Positions 18,403-27,175 are shown, numbered from the stretch's first letter. The stretch: 64,000 bases of DNA from Candidatus Thorarchaeota archaeon (GCA_003345545.1 PRDH01000044.1:62001-126000); one strand, 5' to 3'. Numbers and translations are program-made. Notes: generated by a model from the sequence alone, not told the origin.

Positions 18403-18909
18403 CTAATCTCGGAGAACAAGCGTCCAAGTACAGGTTTCATCGCCAACTGCCTTGCAGGACTCCTGATAGCTCTCAGCTGAGAACCCTCGCAGTTTCATGA
18501 CCGCATCGAACACTCCGCTCACAAGCACGCAGTACTGAAGGCCGGGCATGTCTGAAATAGACACACCTTCACAAATAGGACAGATGTCGTCAGTGAATTT
18601 GATTGTTCTCTTATCCTTACTGACTTCAATTCTGGTGAAGAATTGTCCTGAGTTCACCTTATACGCAAGCTGCAATGTTTTTGAGAACGTTGGAAAGTCA
18701 ACTGCATGTTGTCGGATTCTATCGGCATAGTCCATTAGAAGTGTTTCACCAACTCGAAAACCAATGTCCTTCATTTTTCGATTGATCTCTTCAACATTAT
18801 TACTTGTACTCATGACTAGGTTCACAAGCTCTCTATAATTAGCTTGGAAAAGAACCTTCGACACTTTGGTCGTCATGAATCTCCACGCGATTTTCCCTTT
18901 AATACTCAT
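18403..18909 (-). CDS. V4R/TRAPP (Bet3-like) fold protein
   Basis: A 168-residue relative of the protein at 15565-16038. The Bet3-like N-terminal half shows 'NNVEEINRKMKDIGFRVGETLL', and the V4R-type Cys set follows: CPIC, then LQYCVLVSGVFDAVMKL, SYQESC and DETCTW. The ATG is at 18909, with GGAG at about 18922-18925. A longer in-frame extension to 19119 lies inside the upstream gene and is rejected. Only 7 nt (all A in the minus strand) separate it from the roadblock-type gene, so the two proteins are surely co-expressed. Confidence 0.82.
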   Translation of the reverse strand: MSIKGKIAWRFMTTKVSKVLFQANYRELVNLVMSTSNNVEEINRKMKDIGFRVGETLLMDYADRIRQHAVDFPTFSKTLQLAYKVNSGQFFTRIEVSKDKRTIKFTDDICPICEGVSISDMPGLQYCVLVSGVFDAVMKLRGFSAESYQESCKAVGDETCTWTLVLRD

Positions 18910-18916
18910 TTTTTTT

Positions 18917-19864
18917 TCAAACTCCTGATTTCTTGTCTGTAAGTACCATTTTAAGAGTCTTCCCACGGTAGGGAAGAATGCTCTGTAAGACTTGGAAGTA
19001 TTGCATACCAAGCTGTGTGGCAATTTCCTGAAGGCTTCGTGTTCCGTCGCAGAGCGCGAGGACGGAGCGATGCTCCTTCTTTGCTTTCTCAATGTTGCCT
19101 TCAAAGAGAGGTATCCCAATTATCTCTTTTTGTCTAGTTTCCTCTGGTTCTGGGCACTGCACATCAACAACCTTCTCTGCCAGACACCATTTAACGATCT
19201 CTTGTACTCGTTCTACCGGTTTTGTTAAAGCTCCAGCTATCGTATAGATCGTCATCTTCTGATCGATAGTGAGAAGAATATCGATAGCAAGGTTGGAGTA
19301 GGCTTTCTTCAACGTGGCATTGAGAGCTGAGTCAAGAGTCATAGCATCTCGATACCTCTCCCCCCGAAGGACAACGCATCCGTGATGCAGCTCTATAGCT
19401 TCTGGGCGGGTCGACGTTTCCTCGACAACAGAGGGTATGGCTTCTACCACAGGAGCCGATGCTGACTCCATGGAAGCCTCAGGCCCGGTTGGCTCAGAAA
19501 CGAGAACCTCATCTGCTTCAACAGGAACCGGAGGCGGTGGAAGTACTACTTGTTCCAAGAGCTCGACAACTGATTTCGCTCTGGAGAGTGCAGTACCAAG
19601 CGTAAGCTCTGGTGTGAAGAGAACAGCAAGAACCCACTGAGGATCCACTCGTGACAAGATGACGCTTCCGTGGCTGGTCATGATATTGACGAGTTTCAGA
19701 CCACCCGCGTGAATCTTGAGCGTGCCCTTGATTTGAGGCACAACCTCGTCTGGAAGTGAGAAGGAAAGGAAAGGCTGGCCATCGTTTGTAATCAACGCAT
19801 AGCCTGTCACGGACTCATCGAATTTTAGCTTCGTGAGTACGCGTTCTAGTTCCAACTGGTTCAC
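18917..19864 (-). CDS. roadblock/LC7-fold protein with C-terminal winged-helix domains (paralogue)
   Basis: A 315-residue paralogue of the protein at 16063-17049, with the same order: roadblock-type domain (1-108: VTGYALITNDGQPFLSF, then GSVILSRVDPQWVLAVLF, LGTALSRAKSVVELLEQ), a proline-rich linker (PPPPVPVE), then two winged-helix-like units. A segment 'RYRDAMTLDSALNATLKK' in the middle matches 'LSLDSALYKEMKG' of the other copy. The start is GTG 19864, with GAGGT just upstream. The function is probably scaffolding or signalling with the V4R partner; no substrate can be assigned. Confidence 0.77.
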   Translation of the reverse strand: MNQLELERVLTKLKFDESVTGYALITNDGQPFLSFSLPDEVVPQIKGTLKIHAGGLKLVNIMTSHGSVILSRVDPQWVLAVLFTPELTLGTALSRAKSVVELLEQVVLPPPPVPVEADEVLVSEPTGPEASMESASAPVVEAIPSVVEETSTRPEAIELHHGCVVLRGERYRDAMTLDSALNATLKKAYSNLAIDILLTIDQKMTIYTIAGALTKPVERVQEIVKWCLAEKVVDVQCPEPEETRQKEIIGIPLFEGNIEKAKKEHRSVLALCDGTRSLQEIATQLGMQYFQVLQSILPYRGKTLKMVLTDKKSGV

Positions 19865-19899
19865 CTAACCTCGCTCAGGCAGCACAGGTAATCCATTTG

Positions 19900-21000
19900 T
19901 CAACAGTGCATAAGTAGCTTGTTGCCATCTCTGGAAACGGTGGGTTTTTCATTGAGAAATGTGATAAGTTCCTGCCGAGATGGATGTGATGCCGTCGGTG
20001 ACGAAACATAGAGGGCGGCTATCGCACTCGCAAGAACAATCCGATCGGAGGATGAAAGTGCTAGGAGGAGCCCGTAGATGTCCCCGGCATTCCATGCATC
20101 ACCAGCTCCGCAAACAACTTTGCTCTCAACTTGGAATGAAGGGACTGCATTGACTTCGTCACTATTGACTGCTGCTGAGAAGAGTGGTGTATGCAGATCA
20201 ATCTTGACTCCAGTTTCCTGTGAGACCTTCTTGGCTGCTGCAATCCATTTTTTGGGATGAGATACGATTGCCCGCCAACGATCATCCTTCCCTGTAAGGG
20301 CCCATGCGAGCCAACCTACTTCATTCTCATTGGCACCTAAAACGTCGACTAGACCTTCAGCTATGACATCCTTTACCAGTGGAATCACCAGCTCAGGATT
20401 ACTTGAGGGGTCACCCATATCCATGAAGGTGATTGATGACGAGGTCTTTTTCACCTGCTCAAAGAGACCACGCGCGAGATCTGGACCTTTGTGATTATGG
20501 TTCAGATTCACTAAGGCAACAAGGCCACAACTACGAATGAGTTCAAAATCTGAGTCTGTAAGACTATCAAATCCAAAGGATGATGCAGATCCGCTATCAC
20601 TAATCATCAGATTGATTCTACGTCCCTGAAATTCGGCTTCAAGCGAAACCGTGGACGATAGACGACCATCCCTGTGAACATGACTCTTGTCTAAGCCTGG
20701 TAATGTTAGGGCATCAAGGAGAGAAGCGCCGTATTCATCTGTGGTGACTATCATCTTTGCTTCCAGGCCTAGGGCAAGCAACGCAGAGGCAGTATTCACG
20801 CAATTGCCGCCCCTGCGGATGAATTGCTCACTGCCCATTAGATTGCCGCCCCCTTGTTTGGCAAGGTCATCAAGAGATTTCAGGAAGTCCTCGTACTTGG
20901 AGAGAGTTACAAAATGATCGACGAAGAAATCAGGAAGAATGACAGGGTAGCGTACAGCAGGAGGGTTCTCAAGTATTGAGATGAGATGAGCATAATCCAT
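19900..21000 (-). CDS. PfkB-family carbohydrate/nucleoside kinase
   Basis: A 366-residue ribokinase-fold enzyme. The N-terminal GGN motif (RRGGNCVNTASAL, about 65-77) and the catalytic GAGDAWNAG (about 300) are intact, so it should be an active kinase. Substrate unknown; the N-terminal extension before the lid ('PVILPDFFVDHFV') is typical of an archaeal subgroup. Two starts are possible, GTG 21009 and ATG 21000; GGTGAT just before 21000 favours the latter. It lies between the roadblock gene and eL13, all on the minus strand. Confidence 0.85.
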   Translation of the reverse strand: MDYAHLISILENPPAVRYPVILPDFFVDHFVTLSKYEDFLKSLDDLAKQGGGNLMGSEQFIRRGGNCVNTASALLALGLEAKMIVTTDEYGASLLDALTLPGLDKSHVHRDGRLSSTVSLEAEFQGRRINLMISDSGSASSFGFDSLTDSDFELIRSCGLVALVNLNHNHKGPDLARGLFEQVKKTSSSITFMDMGDPSSNPELVIPLVKDVIAEGLVDVLGANENEVGWLAWALTGKDDRWRAIVSHPKKWIAAAKKVSQETGVKIDLHTPLFSAAVNSDEVNAVPSFQVESKVVCGAGDAWNAGDIYGLLLALSSSDRIVLASAIAALYVSSPTASHPSRQELITFLNEKPTVSRDGNKLLMHC

Positions 21001-21028
21001 CTCGATCACCAGACACTGTCACTATAGG

Positions 21029-21478
21029 CTACACTTTCTTGAGTGCGGCTTTGACCATCTGTGTGATGCGATCTTCTGTGATGCCTGTCTTCTCGGCCAC
21101 CTTAGCGATGTCGCAGTATGCAAGGTCAGATATCGTTTCGACTCCAGCAGATGTTAGAAGTTTTGCCTCTTCAGCAGTCACTGACTTGAGCATAGAGAGC
21201 CCATCGACAGATTTCTTTGCACTTGCAGCAGCAGCGCTCTCCTCCTCCGCTAGAGCCTTGATGAATTCTTCAAGGTCCTTCTGATACTGCTTCAATGCTT
21301 CGATATTTTCAGGATATGCAGTCCTTCGTCTCATATCAACAAGGAGACCCATCTTGCGAGCATCGTCCACAGTGAGTCCTGATTGTACAGTTTCTTCAAT
21401 ACTGAATCCGCGGCCACGTCTGAATCGAGCATCAGCTGGTGACTTCACAGCCGGCTCAGCGATAATATCAAAGCTCAT
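21029..21478 (-). CDS. rpl13e: ribosomal protein eL13 with C-terminal helix-hairpin-helix domain
   Basis: The first 80 residues carry the eL13 pattern: 'KSPADARFRRGRGFSIEE', then 'GLTVDDARKMGLLVDMRRR' and 'NIEALKQYQ'. eL13 is a large-subunit protein of eukaryotes and of Asgard/TACK archaea. An Ala-rich linker follows, then a helix-hairpin-helix unit (about 105-149, 'LLTSAGVETISDLAYCDIAK'), as in RadA-type N-terminal domains. ATG 21478 has AGGTGG 8 nt upstream; a TTG at 21526 would add 16 residues. Confidence 0.83.
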   Translation of the reverse strand: MSFDIIAEPAVKSPADARFRRGRGFSIEETVQSGLTVDDARKMGLLVDMRRRTAYPENIEALKQYQKDLEEFIKALAEEESAAAASAKKSVDGLSMLKSVTAEEAKLLTSAGVETISDLAYCDIAKVAEKTGITEDRITQMVKAALKKV

Positions 21479-21556
21479 CGATTCTTCCACCTGACTCGGG
21501 CCTCGAGCCTTTGGTCTACTTATCAAGCTTTCGAGATGGACAAAGAAGAGACAAGC

Positions 21557-22447
21557 TTATGCAAAATCATCCAGAGATAGTTGGCGGACTTCACCATGCT
21601 CAAGCATACTAAGTAGTTTTCGTTCCTGTCCAGGACTCATAGTTCCCAGGAGAGAGAGCATCTGAAGAGCATTTAGGGGAGCATTTCCTGCAAAGTGGTT
21701 ATTGAAATATCCGAATGCACAATCTACTGTGCCCATCAGCTGACGCAAGCGTGGTATCCAAGCTTCAAGCTCTGCAAGGGAGTATCTGTAGTTATACCAT
21801 AGGCCTTCATTCTGTCCATGCCAGCGAACGTATGAAAAATCGGTAGTGACCCTGAGATTGATTGGCAGTTTCGGTTCGTCAACGACAACACTGGCAATAT
21901 TATACTGCTCCAGAAGGCGCCACACAGGCTCAGCTAACCAGCTATCATGCCTGAACTCGATTGCATACCTGTAAGGAGACCTTAACTCGGAAAAGAATGC
22001 TTCAAGATTCGCCATCGTCGAAATTTCCCAAGGAGGGAGCTGGATGAGTAGGACGTCGACTCGAGTTTCAATTGGGTGCAGAAGTTCGAAGAACTCGTCA
22101 AGAACTTGCCGAACCTCCCCGGTAACATCTAGACGAAAGTCGTGCGTGACTTTCTTCGGCAGCTTTGCAGTAAAGAACTTGCTTCGTTGAGTGGTACTAA
22201 GGTGTCTGATGAAGTCAGGTTTGGGGAGCGCATAGAAGGTGGAGTTGATCTCCGCAGTATCAAAATATTGCAGATACTGCTGCAGCATTGAGCCTCCAGA
22301 TGTGTAGAACACATCCTTCCAGTCTTTTGCATAGGACCATCCACTTGTGCCAAGATGAAGTCCCTTTCTCATATTGCTCATGCCATATACTGTTGCATTT
22401 GTGTTTCTCTTTTGCGGAACGTGGTTTGACATAAGGATGATGTTCAT
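21557..22447 (-). CDS. DUF72 (YecE-like) protein
   Basis: A TIM-barrel-like DUF72 protein of 296 residues from ATG 22447. The family signature GTSGWSY occurs near residue 34, with EINSTFY near 68, 'QLPPW' near 146, and 'EFRHDSW' near 175. Related proteins usually start only a few residues before GTSGW, so ATG 22372 or 22381 may be the true start. The biochemical role of DUF72 is unknown; acidic and His residues suggest a metal-dependent activity. Confidence 0.87.
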   Translation of the reverse strand: MNIILMSNHVPQKRNTNATVYGMSNMRKGLHLGTSGWSYAKDWKDVFYTSGGSMLQQYLQYFDTAEINSTFYALPKPDFIRHLSTTQRSKFFTAKLPKKVTHDFRLDVTGEVRQVLDEFFELLHPIETRVDVLLIQLPPWEISTMANLEAFFSELRSPYRYAIEFRHDSWLAEPVWRLLEQYNIASVVVDEPKLPINLRVTTDFSYVRWHGQNEGLWYNYRYSLAELEAWIPRLRQLMGTVDCAFGYFNNHFAGNAPLNALQMLSLLGTMSPGQERKLLSMLEHGEVRQLSLDDFA

Positions 22448-22458
22448 AAGAGCGCAAG

Positions 22459-22794
22459 GTGTTGAAGGAAATTGTGAATGTTATGTTTGCCAGTAATGTG
22501 AAAGCGGAGTTCGATAACCTAGAAGTGCACCTAGGGCCCCTCAGGGACAGTAAGTTCAAGGCAACATGCTCTGTTTCGTACGAGGAACAGATGCTGATAA
22601 TGGATGGAGGCAAGAGAGTGGCACGGATGCATGCTCGGAATATAGGAAATGTACATCTGGAGAAGAAGGCGATCAGAATTGCAGGATTGAACTTCGAGGT
22701 CAAGGAGGGCGATGATGTAAGCGTGGTGAGTGGGTCTATTCGACTTGAGCTAGGCGACGCTGCAAAAGAATGGTACCGAGAGCTGTGGGGCTGA
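22459..22794 (+). CDS. hypothetical protein
   Basis: A beta-rich protein of up to 111 residues, family not recognised, with no Cys cluster and no membrane helix. The track of charged and hydrophobic residues (e.g. KAEFDNLEVHLG, IRIAGLNFEV) looks like a real globular domain. Start uncertain: GTG 22459 is the longest, ATG 22483 the first ATG. It is divergent from the DUF72 gene with an 11-bp spacer, so the promoters must overlap coding sequence or the starts lie further in. Confidence 0.55.
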   Translation: MLKEIVNVMFASNVKAEFDNLEVHLGPLRDSKFKATCSVSYEEQMLIMDGGKRVARMHARNIGNVHLEKKAIRIAGLNFEVKEGDDVSVVSGSIRLELGDAAKEWYRELWG

Positions 22795-22800
22795 GACAAG

Positions 22801-22810
22801 ACCTTTTAAC
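22801..22810 (+). promoter_or_regulatory. TATA box of glnA
   Basis: ACCTTTTAAC lies 44-53 bp before the glnA ATG. Transcription would begin near 22832, leaving a short leader with GGAGTGA as ribosome site. Confidence 0.55.
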
Positions 22811-22853
22811 GATATGAAGTCAGCACGGAATACATCTACTTGGAGTGAGTATG

Positions 22854-24161
22854 ATGTCCCAGAAGATTGAGTATATCGAACTGAGATTCACAGATTTGTT
22901 GGGGAGGATGAAGGCTATGGTTGTTCCCTGCATGCCAGCGGACAACTTGGAAATGCTCTCTTCGGACCCCGCATTAAAGAAGGGAACGAGTTGCGACGGC
23001 AGTTCAGTCACTGGATTGGCCTCAGTCGAATCATCCGACCTCCAGCTTGATCCGGACGCTTCAACACTCATCGAGATTCCATCGGCACCTCGGCGAACAG
23101 CTGCAGCGATGTGTTTTGTGAGAGAGAAGGAAGCTATGGGAAAGGGCATGGACTACTATCCACTTGATAGCCGGGGTCAGTTGCACAGACTGTGTCACGA
23201 GGCTCTACCAGGGAATCTTCAACTGAGAATCAAGGTTGAACCAGAGTTCTATATCATCACTCCAGAGGGAGACTATTTTGACGAGGCGGGATATGCTGAT
23301 ACGCATCCACTGAATCCAGCGATGGATATGCTCCTGGAGCTCGCATCAGCCATCAGAGAGGTAGGTATGCGGCCTCGGGTCATTCACCATGAACACGGCA
23401 GATCCCAGCAAGAAATAGAGATAGACTATGACGATGCAAGAAAGATGGCAGACAACATTCTCATCTTCAAGAATCTAGCAAGAGCGATAGCCCAGAGTCA
23501 AGGCGTCGATGTTACATTCATGCCAAAACCATTTGCAGGTGAAGCAGGAAATGGACTTCACTGTCATCTTCAGCTATGGGACGGAAAGAAGAACCTCTTT
23601 GGCGATGAAAAGAACAATGGACTATCAGAAACGGCCAAGATGTTCATCGCAGGCCTGATGGAACATGCGCCTGCGATAACCGCTATTGCGAATCCAACTG
23701 TCAATTCCTACAAGAGGCTAGTGCCGCACCACGAGGCACCTGTCTATGTCACATGGGGCGAGAAGAACAGGACTGTCCTCGTAAGAATCCCCACATTTGG
23801 CACAAGTGAGAAGGCTGCGGTTGAGCTAAGGTCAGGGGACTCCATGGCGAATCCATATCTTCTGTTCTCCGCGATTATTGCGGCAGGCATGGATGGCATC
23901 AATAGGAAACTAATGCCTCCTGAACCCTGCACTGAAGACATCTTCATGATGACAGATAGGGATCGAGCAAAACGAAAAATCAAGACGCTGCCGACCACAC
24001 TTGAAGAAGCCCTCGATTGTCTGGAGGCAGACTCTGTAATAGTGGATGCCCTGGGAAGTAAGATTGCCAAGGCCCATATCGGACTCAAGCGCGAAGAATG
24101 GCGGGAGTATGTGAGTGAACAAGTATCAGACTGGGAATGGGAGAAGTACCAAGATCTCTAG
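22854..24161 (+). CDS. glnA: glutamine synthetase, type I
   Basis: Joins ammonia to glutamate. A protein of 435 residues with the GSI active-site set: EPEFYII (metal Glu), HHEHGRSQQEIE (metal Glu), NGLHCHLQLWD (metal His), an 'HHEAPVYVTWGEKNR' segment and the RIPTFG / LRSGDSMANPYL Arg loop. No NLYxLP adenylylation site is visible, so it resembles the shorter archaeal/alpha type. ATG 22854 fits GGAGTGA; an ATG at 22851 is adjacent. It is monocistronic: a 178-bp spacer with its own TATA box follows. Confidence 0.95.
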   Translation: MSQKIEYIELRFTDLLGRMKAMVVPCMPADNLEMLSSDPALKKGTSCDGSSVTGLASVESSDLQLDPDASTLIEIPSAPRRTAAAMCFVREKEAMGKGMDYYPLDSRGQLHRLCHEALPGNLQLRIKVEPEFYIITPEGDYFDEAGYADTHPLNPAMDMLLELASAIREVGMRPRVIHHEHGRSQQEIEIDYDDARKMADNILIFKNLARAIAQSQGVDVTFMPKPFAGEAGNGLHCHLQLWDGKKNLFGDEKNNGLSETAKMFIAGLMEHAPAITAIANPTVNSYKRLVPHHEAPVYVTWGEKNRTVLVRIPTFGTSEKAAVELRSGDSMANPYLLFSAIIAAGMDGINRKLMPPEPCTEDIFMMTDRDRAKRKIKTLPTTLEEALDCLEADSVIVDALGSKIAKAHIGLKREEWREYVSEQVSDWEWEKYQDL

Positions 24162-24313
24162 GTTTGCAAACGACGAATTAGACAGTGGGCACATCTCTCA
24201 GAAGAGCCTTGATGCTAAACCGATTCTCATCAGTCCCGTTATGCAAATGCCATTCAACCCTAACCAATTCATTAGGCAATGCTCGAATACAAGTAACAAC
24301 TGTTATATCGGGC

Positions 24314-24320
24314 TATAAAA
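24314..24320 (+). promoter_or_regulatory. TATA box of the cation diffusion facilitator gene (leaderless start)
   Basis: TATAAAA starts 26 bp before the ATG at 24340, so the transcript should begin at or very near the start codon. It is one of the clearest promoters in the window. In the same spacer the palindrome GTTTGCAAAC at 24162-24171 lies at the end of glnA; otherwise I see nothing. Confidence 0.75.
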
Positions 24321-24339
24321 GACCGCGGTCAGACGAATT

Positions 24340-25734
24340 ATGGGAAATGATAAACGAGGCAGAAAGAGTGTCCAGAGAGCCGCGGCTCTTTCTGTCATTG
24401 CTGCTCTTGTGCTTACATTGATGAAATTAGTGGTTGGATTACTTACTAATTCAATCGGCGTAATCTCGGAGGCACTTCACAGTGGTCTGGATCTAATGGC
24501 AGCAGGAATTACTTTTGTAGCGGTGAGATCAGCGTCAAAGGAACCAGACGGGGAGCACCAATATGGACATGGCAAGATTGAGAATTTCTCAGCACTCATT
24601 GAAACGGTTCTTCTTTGGATAACATCTTTTTGGATCATAAGCGAAGCAATACGAAGGATTGTGAGAGAGGAGTTCATAGAGCCATCGTTGTGGGGAATAG
24701 CTGTCATGCTCACGAGCATCTTTGTAGATTATGAGAGAAGTAGGATGCTCTATCGAACTGCACGAAAGTACAATAGTCAAGCACTCGAAGCTGACGCGCT
24801 TCATTTCAGCACGGACATGCTGAGTTCAACAGTCGTTCTCCTAGGTCTGGTCGTCGTATCACTCGGTTTCCCCATAGGAGACCCTCTCGGTGCCCTTGGA
24901 GTGTCAATTGTGATCATCTATGTTTCATACAATCTCGCGAAAAGATCTTTCAACTTCTTGGTAGATCGTGCTCCAGAAGGAGTCAAAGAAGCTGTAATCC
25001 AGGCCTGCTCTCAAACTCCAGGTGTGTTAGGTTGTTCGAGGGTGCGTGCACGAACATCAGGACCAGATCTGTTTGTGGATGTTGTGGTAACGGTGGATGA
25101 AACTGTGACCACAAGCGCAGCACATCGCATCACTGAGTCCATAGAGTCGTGTCTGACAGGTCTTGCGCCGAGAGTGGATGTTGTTGTGCATGTCGAGCCA
25201 GCAGAGATAGCCCCTGACGATTACATCAAATTGAGTCTGTACCAGAAGCTGCAAGTCCTAGCCAGAAGAGAGCCCAGGATTCTAAGTGTCCACAATATCC
25301 GGATCTTCACTTTTAAGGACCAGTTCGAAATCGTTGCGGATGTTGAGATGTCATTGGATTTGACCCTAGAAGAGGCTCATAGAATATCCGACGAGCTCGA
25401 GGCAGAAATCAAGAAGACTGACCCAAGAGTCAAAACGGTTCTATTACATCTTGAAACGTACTCTGAGGAAAGCGAAGGAGTAGATATAACAGCTACATCA
25501 GAGGACATTGTGAATCAGACCCGAACGATTATCGAGAAATTAGCCTTGAGGATCAAGTGTCCCAAGGTAATCGTGACGAAAGAAAAGGCAGGCATTTCAC
25601 TCCTGATTCAATGCAGCACTGATGGAACAATAAGCCTTAACGAGAGCCACGAGATTTCTGATGCAATTGAGAAGAACATTATGGAGTCAGTCTCTGATGT
25701 CAACCACGTCTTTGTCCACATTGAACCGCTATGA
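24340..25734 (+). CDS. cation diffusion facilitator (CDF) transporter with three C-terminal domains
   Basis: A metal-ion/proton antiporter of 464 residues. The membrane part (residues 10-205) has the two metal-binding patterns, HSGLD (47-51) and HFSTD (155-159), and the HGKIE turn. The usual CDF has one cytoplasmic domain of about 80 residues. Here three similar units follow (about 210-288, 295-373, 385-464), each ending in a V-x-HxE-type strand (VVVHVEP, VLLHLET, VFVHIEP), with a His-centred helix before it. The repetition is probably an internal duplication. Metal specificity (Zn, Mn, Fe) is not predictable. Confidence 0.9.
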   Translation: MGNDKRGRKSVQRAAALSVIAALVLTLMKLVVGLLTNSIGVISEALHSGLDLMAAGITFVAVRSASKEPDGEHQYGHGKIENFSALIETVLLWITSFWIISEAIRRIVREEFIEPSLWGIAVMLTSIFVDYERSRMLYRTARKYNSQALEADALHFSTDMLSSTVVLLGLVVVSLGFPIGDPLGALGVSIVIIYVSYNLAKRSFNFLVDRAPEGVKEAVIQACSQTPGVLGCSRVRARTSGPDLFVDVVVTVDETVTTSAAHRITESIESCLTGLAPRVDVVVHVEPAEIAPDDYIKLSLYQKLQVLARREPRILSVHNIRIFTFKDQFEIVADVEMSLDLTLEEAHRISDELEAEIKKTDPRVKTVLLHLETYSEESEGVDITATSEDIVNQTRTIIEKLALRIKCPKVIVTKEKAGISLLIQCSTDGTISLNESHEISDAIEKNIMESVSDVNHVFVHIEPL

Positions 25735-25770
25735 CCCAAGCTTAATATCGCTGTTTCGATAACCATTGTC

Positions 25771-26568
25771 GTGGGGTACTTGATATTGGAAAAAGGCTGT
25801 GATGCAAAAGTATTGGGGTCGCCTGATGCTCATGTTGTTCAGACGAAGGAAATGAAACTCAAGGCGCCGCTCATGGTATGTTGCTTTCCATCTGCTGGAG
25901 TTGTTGGTCCAATCGTTGCTCATGAAATCATCGAGCAACTCAAGATGGAGGAGATTGCCCATCTGAGGTCAAGGTACATGCCTTCAGCAGCAGTGTTTCT
26001 GGAGGGACGGCTTCGGCATCCGTTCAGAATCTATGGAAACAAGAAACTCGATCTGATTGTTGTTACCGCTGAGCTTCCAGTATCAGAAGATGGGTTGTAT
26101 GTTGTCAGTTCTGCATTACTTGATTGGGCAGCAGGGATGGGTGCAAAAGAGATAGTAATTCTTGATGGGATACCAGTAGAGGGACTGCCATCTGAACGCA
26201 AAGTGCTGTTTGCAGCAGAAGAGGAGAAGATAGCAGAGCTGGCAAAGGACAAGGACATGGAGATCTTGGACAGGGGCATCATCACGGGTATTGCTGGTTC
26301 GATTCTCTCCGAGACGCTATGCAGATCGATGGTCGGTTTTGCACTATTGACGCCAGCAATCTCTGTCATACCAGACCCCGGAGGAGCTCTACAACTACTT
26401 GAGGCGCTCAACAGGCTCTACGATTTGAAGATAGACCTCACTAACCTCAAGGAAGGCAGCGAAATAATACGCCGCAAGATGGAAGAGATGGCTCAACAGG
26501 TTGATGGGATGCAGCAGCAGCAACAGCAGAGTGCTGGGCGTCGTGGGTATGAGCGTATGTATGCCTAG
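25771..26568 (+). CDS. proteasome assembly chaperone (PAC2) family protein
   Basis: A 265-residue PAC2-family protein (also called ATP-grasp-related PbaB type in archaea). Features are the 'FPSAGVVGPIVAHEIIEQL' opening, 'TAELPVSEDGLYVVSSALLDWA' and 'RGIITGIAGSIL' near 170. A Gln-rich low-complexity stretch follows the C-terminal coiled helix. In archaea these proteins help build or bind the proteasome. The start is GTG 25771, with CTTAATATCG about 25 bp upstream, so it is probably leaderless. Confidence 0.86.
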   Translation: MGYLILEKGCDAKVLGSPDAHVVQTKEMKLKAPLMVCCFPSAGVVGPIVAHEIIEQLKMEEIAHLRSRYMPSAAVFLEGRLRHPFRIYGNKKLDLIVVTAELPVSEDGLYVVSSALLDWAAGMGAKEIVILDGIPVEGLPSERKVLFAAEEEKIAELAKDKDMEILDRGIITGIAGSILSETLCRSMVGFALLTPAISVIPDPGGALQLLEALNRLYDLKIDLTNLKEGSEIIRRKMEEMAQQVDGMQQQQQQSAGRRGYERMYA

Positions 26569-26617
26569 TCGTAAGGGGCTGATATCATTGTGCTTCTAGG
26601 CAGCTGCACACGCGTTA

Positions 26618-27175
26618 TCAGTCTGCACAGGTGTCATACGCTTCCTTAGCACCCTCAGCATTGCTCTCGCCGGCTTTTCCTTTCCACTTTTCACGTATGA
26701 CCTTCTGAATTGTATCAAGCTTGACGAGTCCAGTGGCCTTGGCAAATGCCCCTAGCATGGTCGTATTGATAACAGGCAACCCTCCGACCAGGAGTCCATT
26801 CTTTAATGCGATACCGGTCCCATCATATGTGTAGACATGACCTTTGCGAACTTGTATCTCAGCAGCATGTTTTGGAGTGTTGATGATTACCTTTCCCTCT
26901 TCCTTCAGACCCTCAGTGACATCAGTCAAATCGAGAAGCGTAGAGTCAAGGACTGCTACCACATCAGGGGTGTAGATCTGGCTTCGTACATTGATCTCCT
27001 CATCAGCTATCCGTGTGAACGCCTTCACGGGGGCTCCACGGCGCTCAGCTCCGAAATAGGGGAAAGCTTGCACGCCCTTGTATCCATCAATGTAGGCAGC
27101 CTTTGCCAGCAGTTCAGCGGAGGTGACACCACCTTGTCCACCTCTGCCGTGCCAACGCACTTCAATCATCTTCAT
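26618..27175 (-). CDS. porC: 2-oxoacid:ferredoxin oxidoreductase, gamma subunit (orphan)
   Basis: A 185-residue gamma subunit. The opening IEVRWHGRGGQGGVTSAELL and 'FPYFGAERRGAPVKAF' are diagnostic for pyruvate/2-ketoisovalerate:ferredoxin oxidoreductase gamma. The complex turns 2-oxoacids and CoA into acyl-CoA with reduced ferredoxin. Delta, alpha and beta subunit genes, normally next in the operon, are absent: the downstream neighbour is convergent. ATG 27175 has GAGG upstream. The spacer 27176-27356 holds no gene that I can see. Confidence 0.9.
   Translation of the reverse strand: MKMIEVRWHGRGGQGGVTSAELLAKAAYIDGYKGVQAFPYFGAERRGAPVKAFTRIADEEINVRSQIYTPDVVAVLDSTLLDLTDVTEGLKEEGKVIINTPKHAAEIQVRKGHVYTYDGTGIALKNGLLVGGLPVINTTMLGAFAKATGLVKLDTIQKVIREKWKGKAGESNAEGAKEAYDTCAD

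Noticed and set aside
18910..19119. N-terminal extension of the V4R gene to 19119
   Set aside because: The extension is the antisense-free overlap of the roadblock gene in another frame, has no family similarity, and ATG 18909 has a proper GGAG site.
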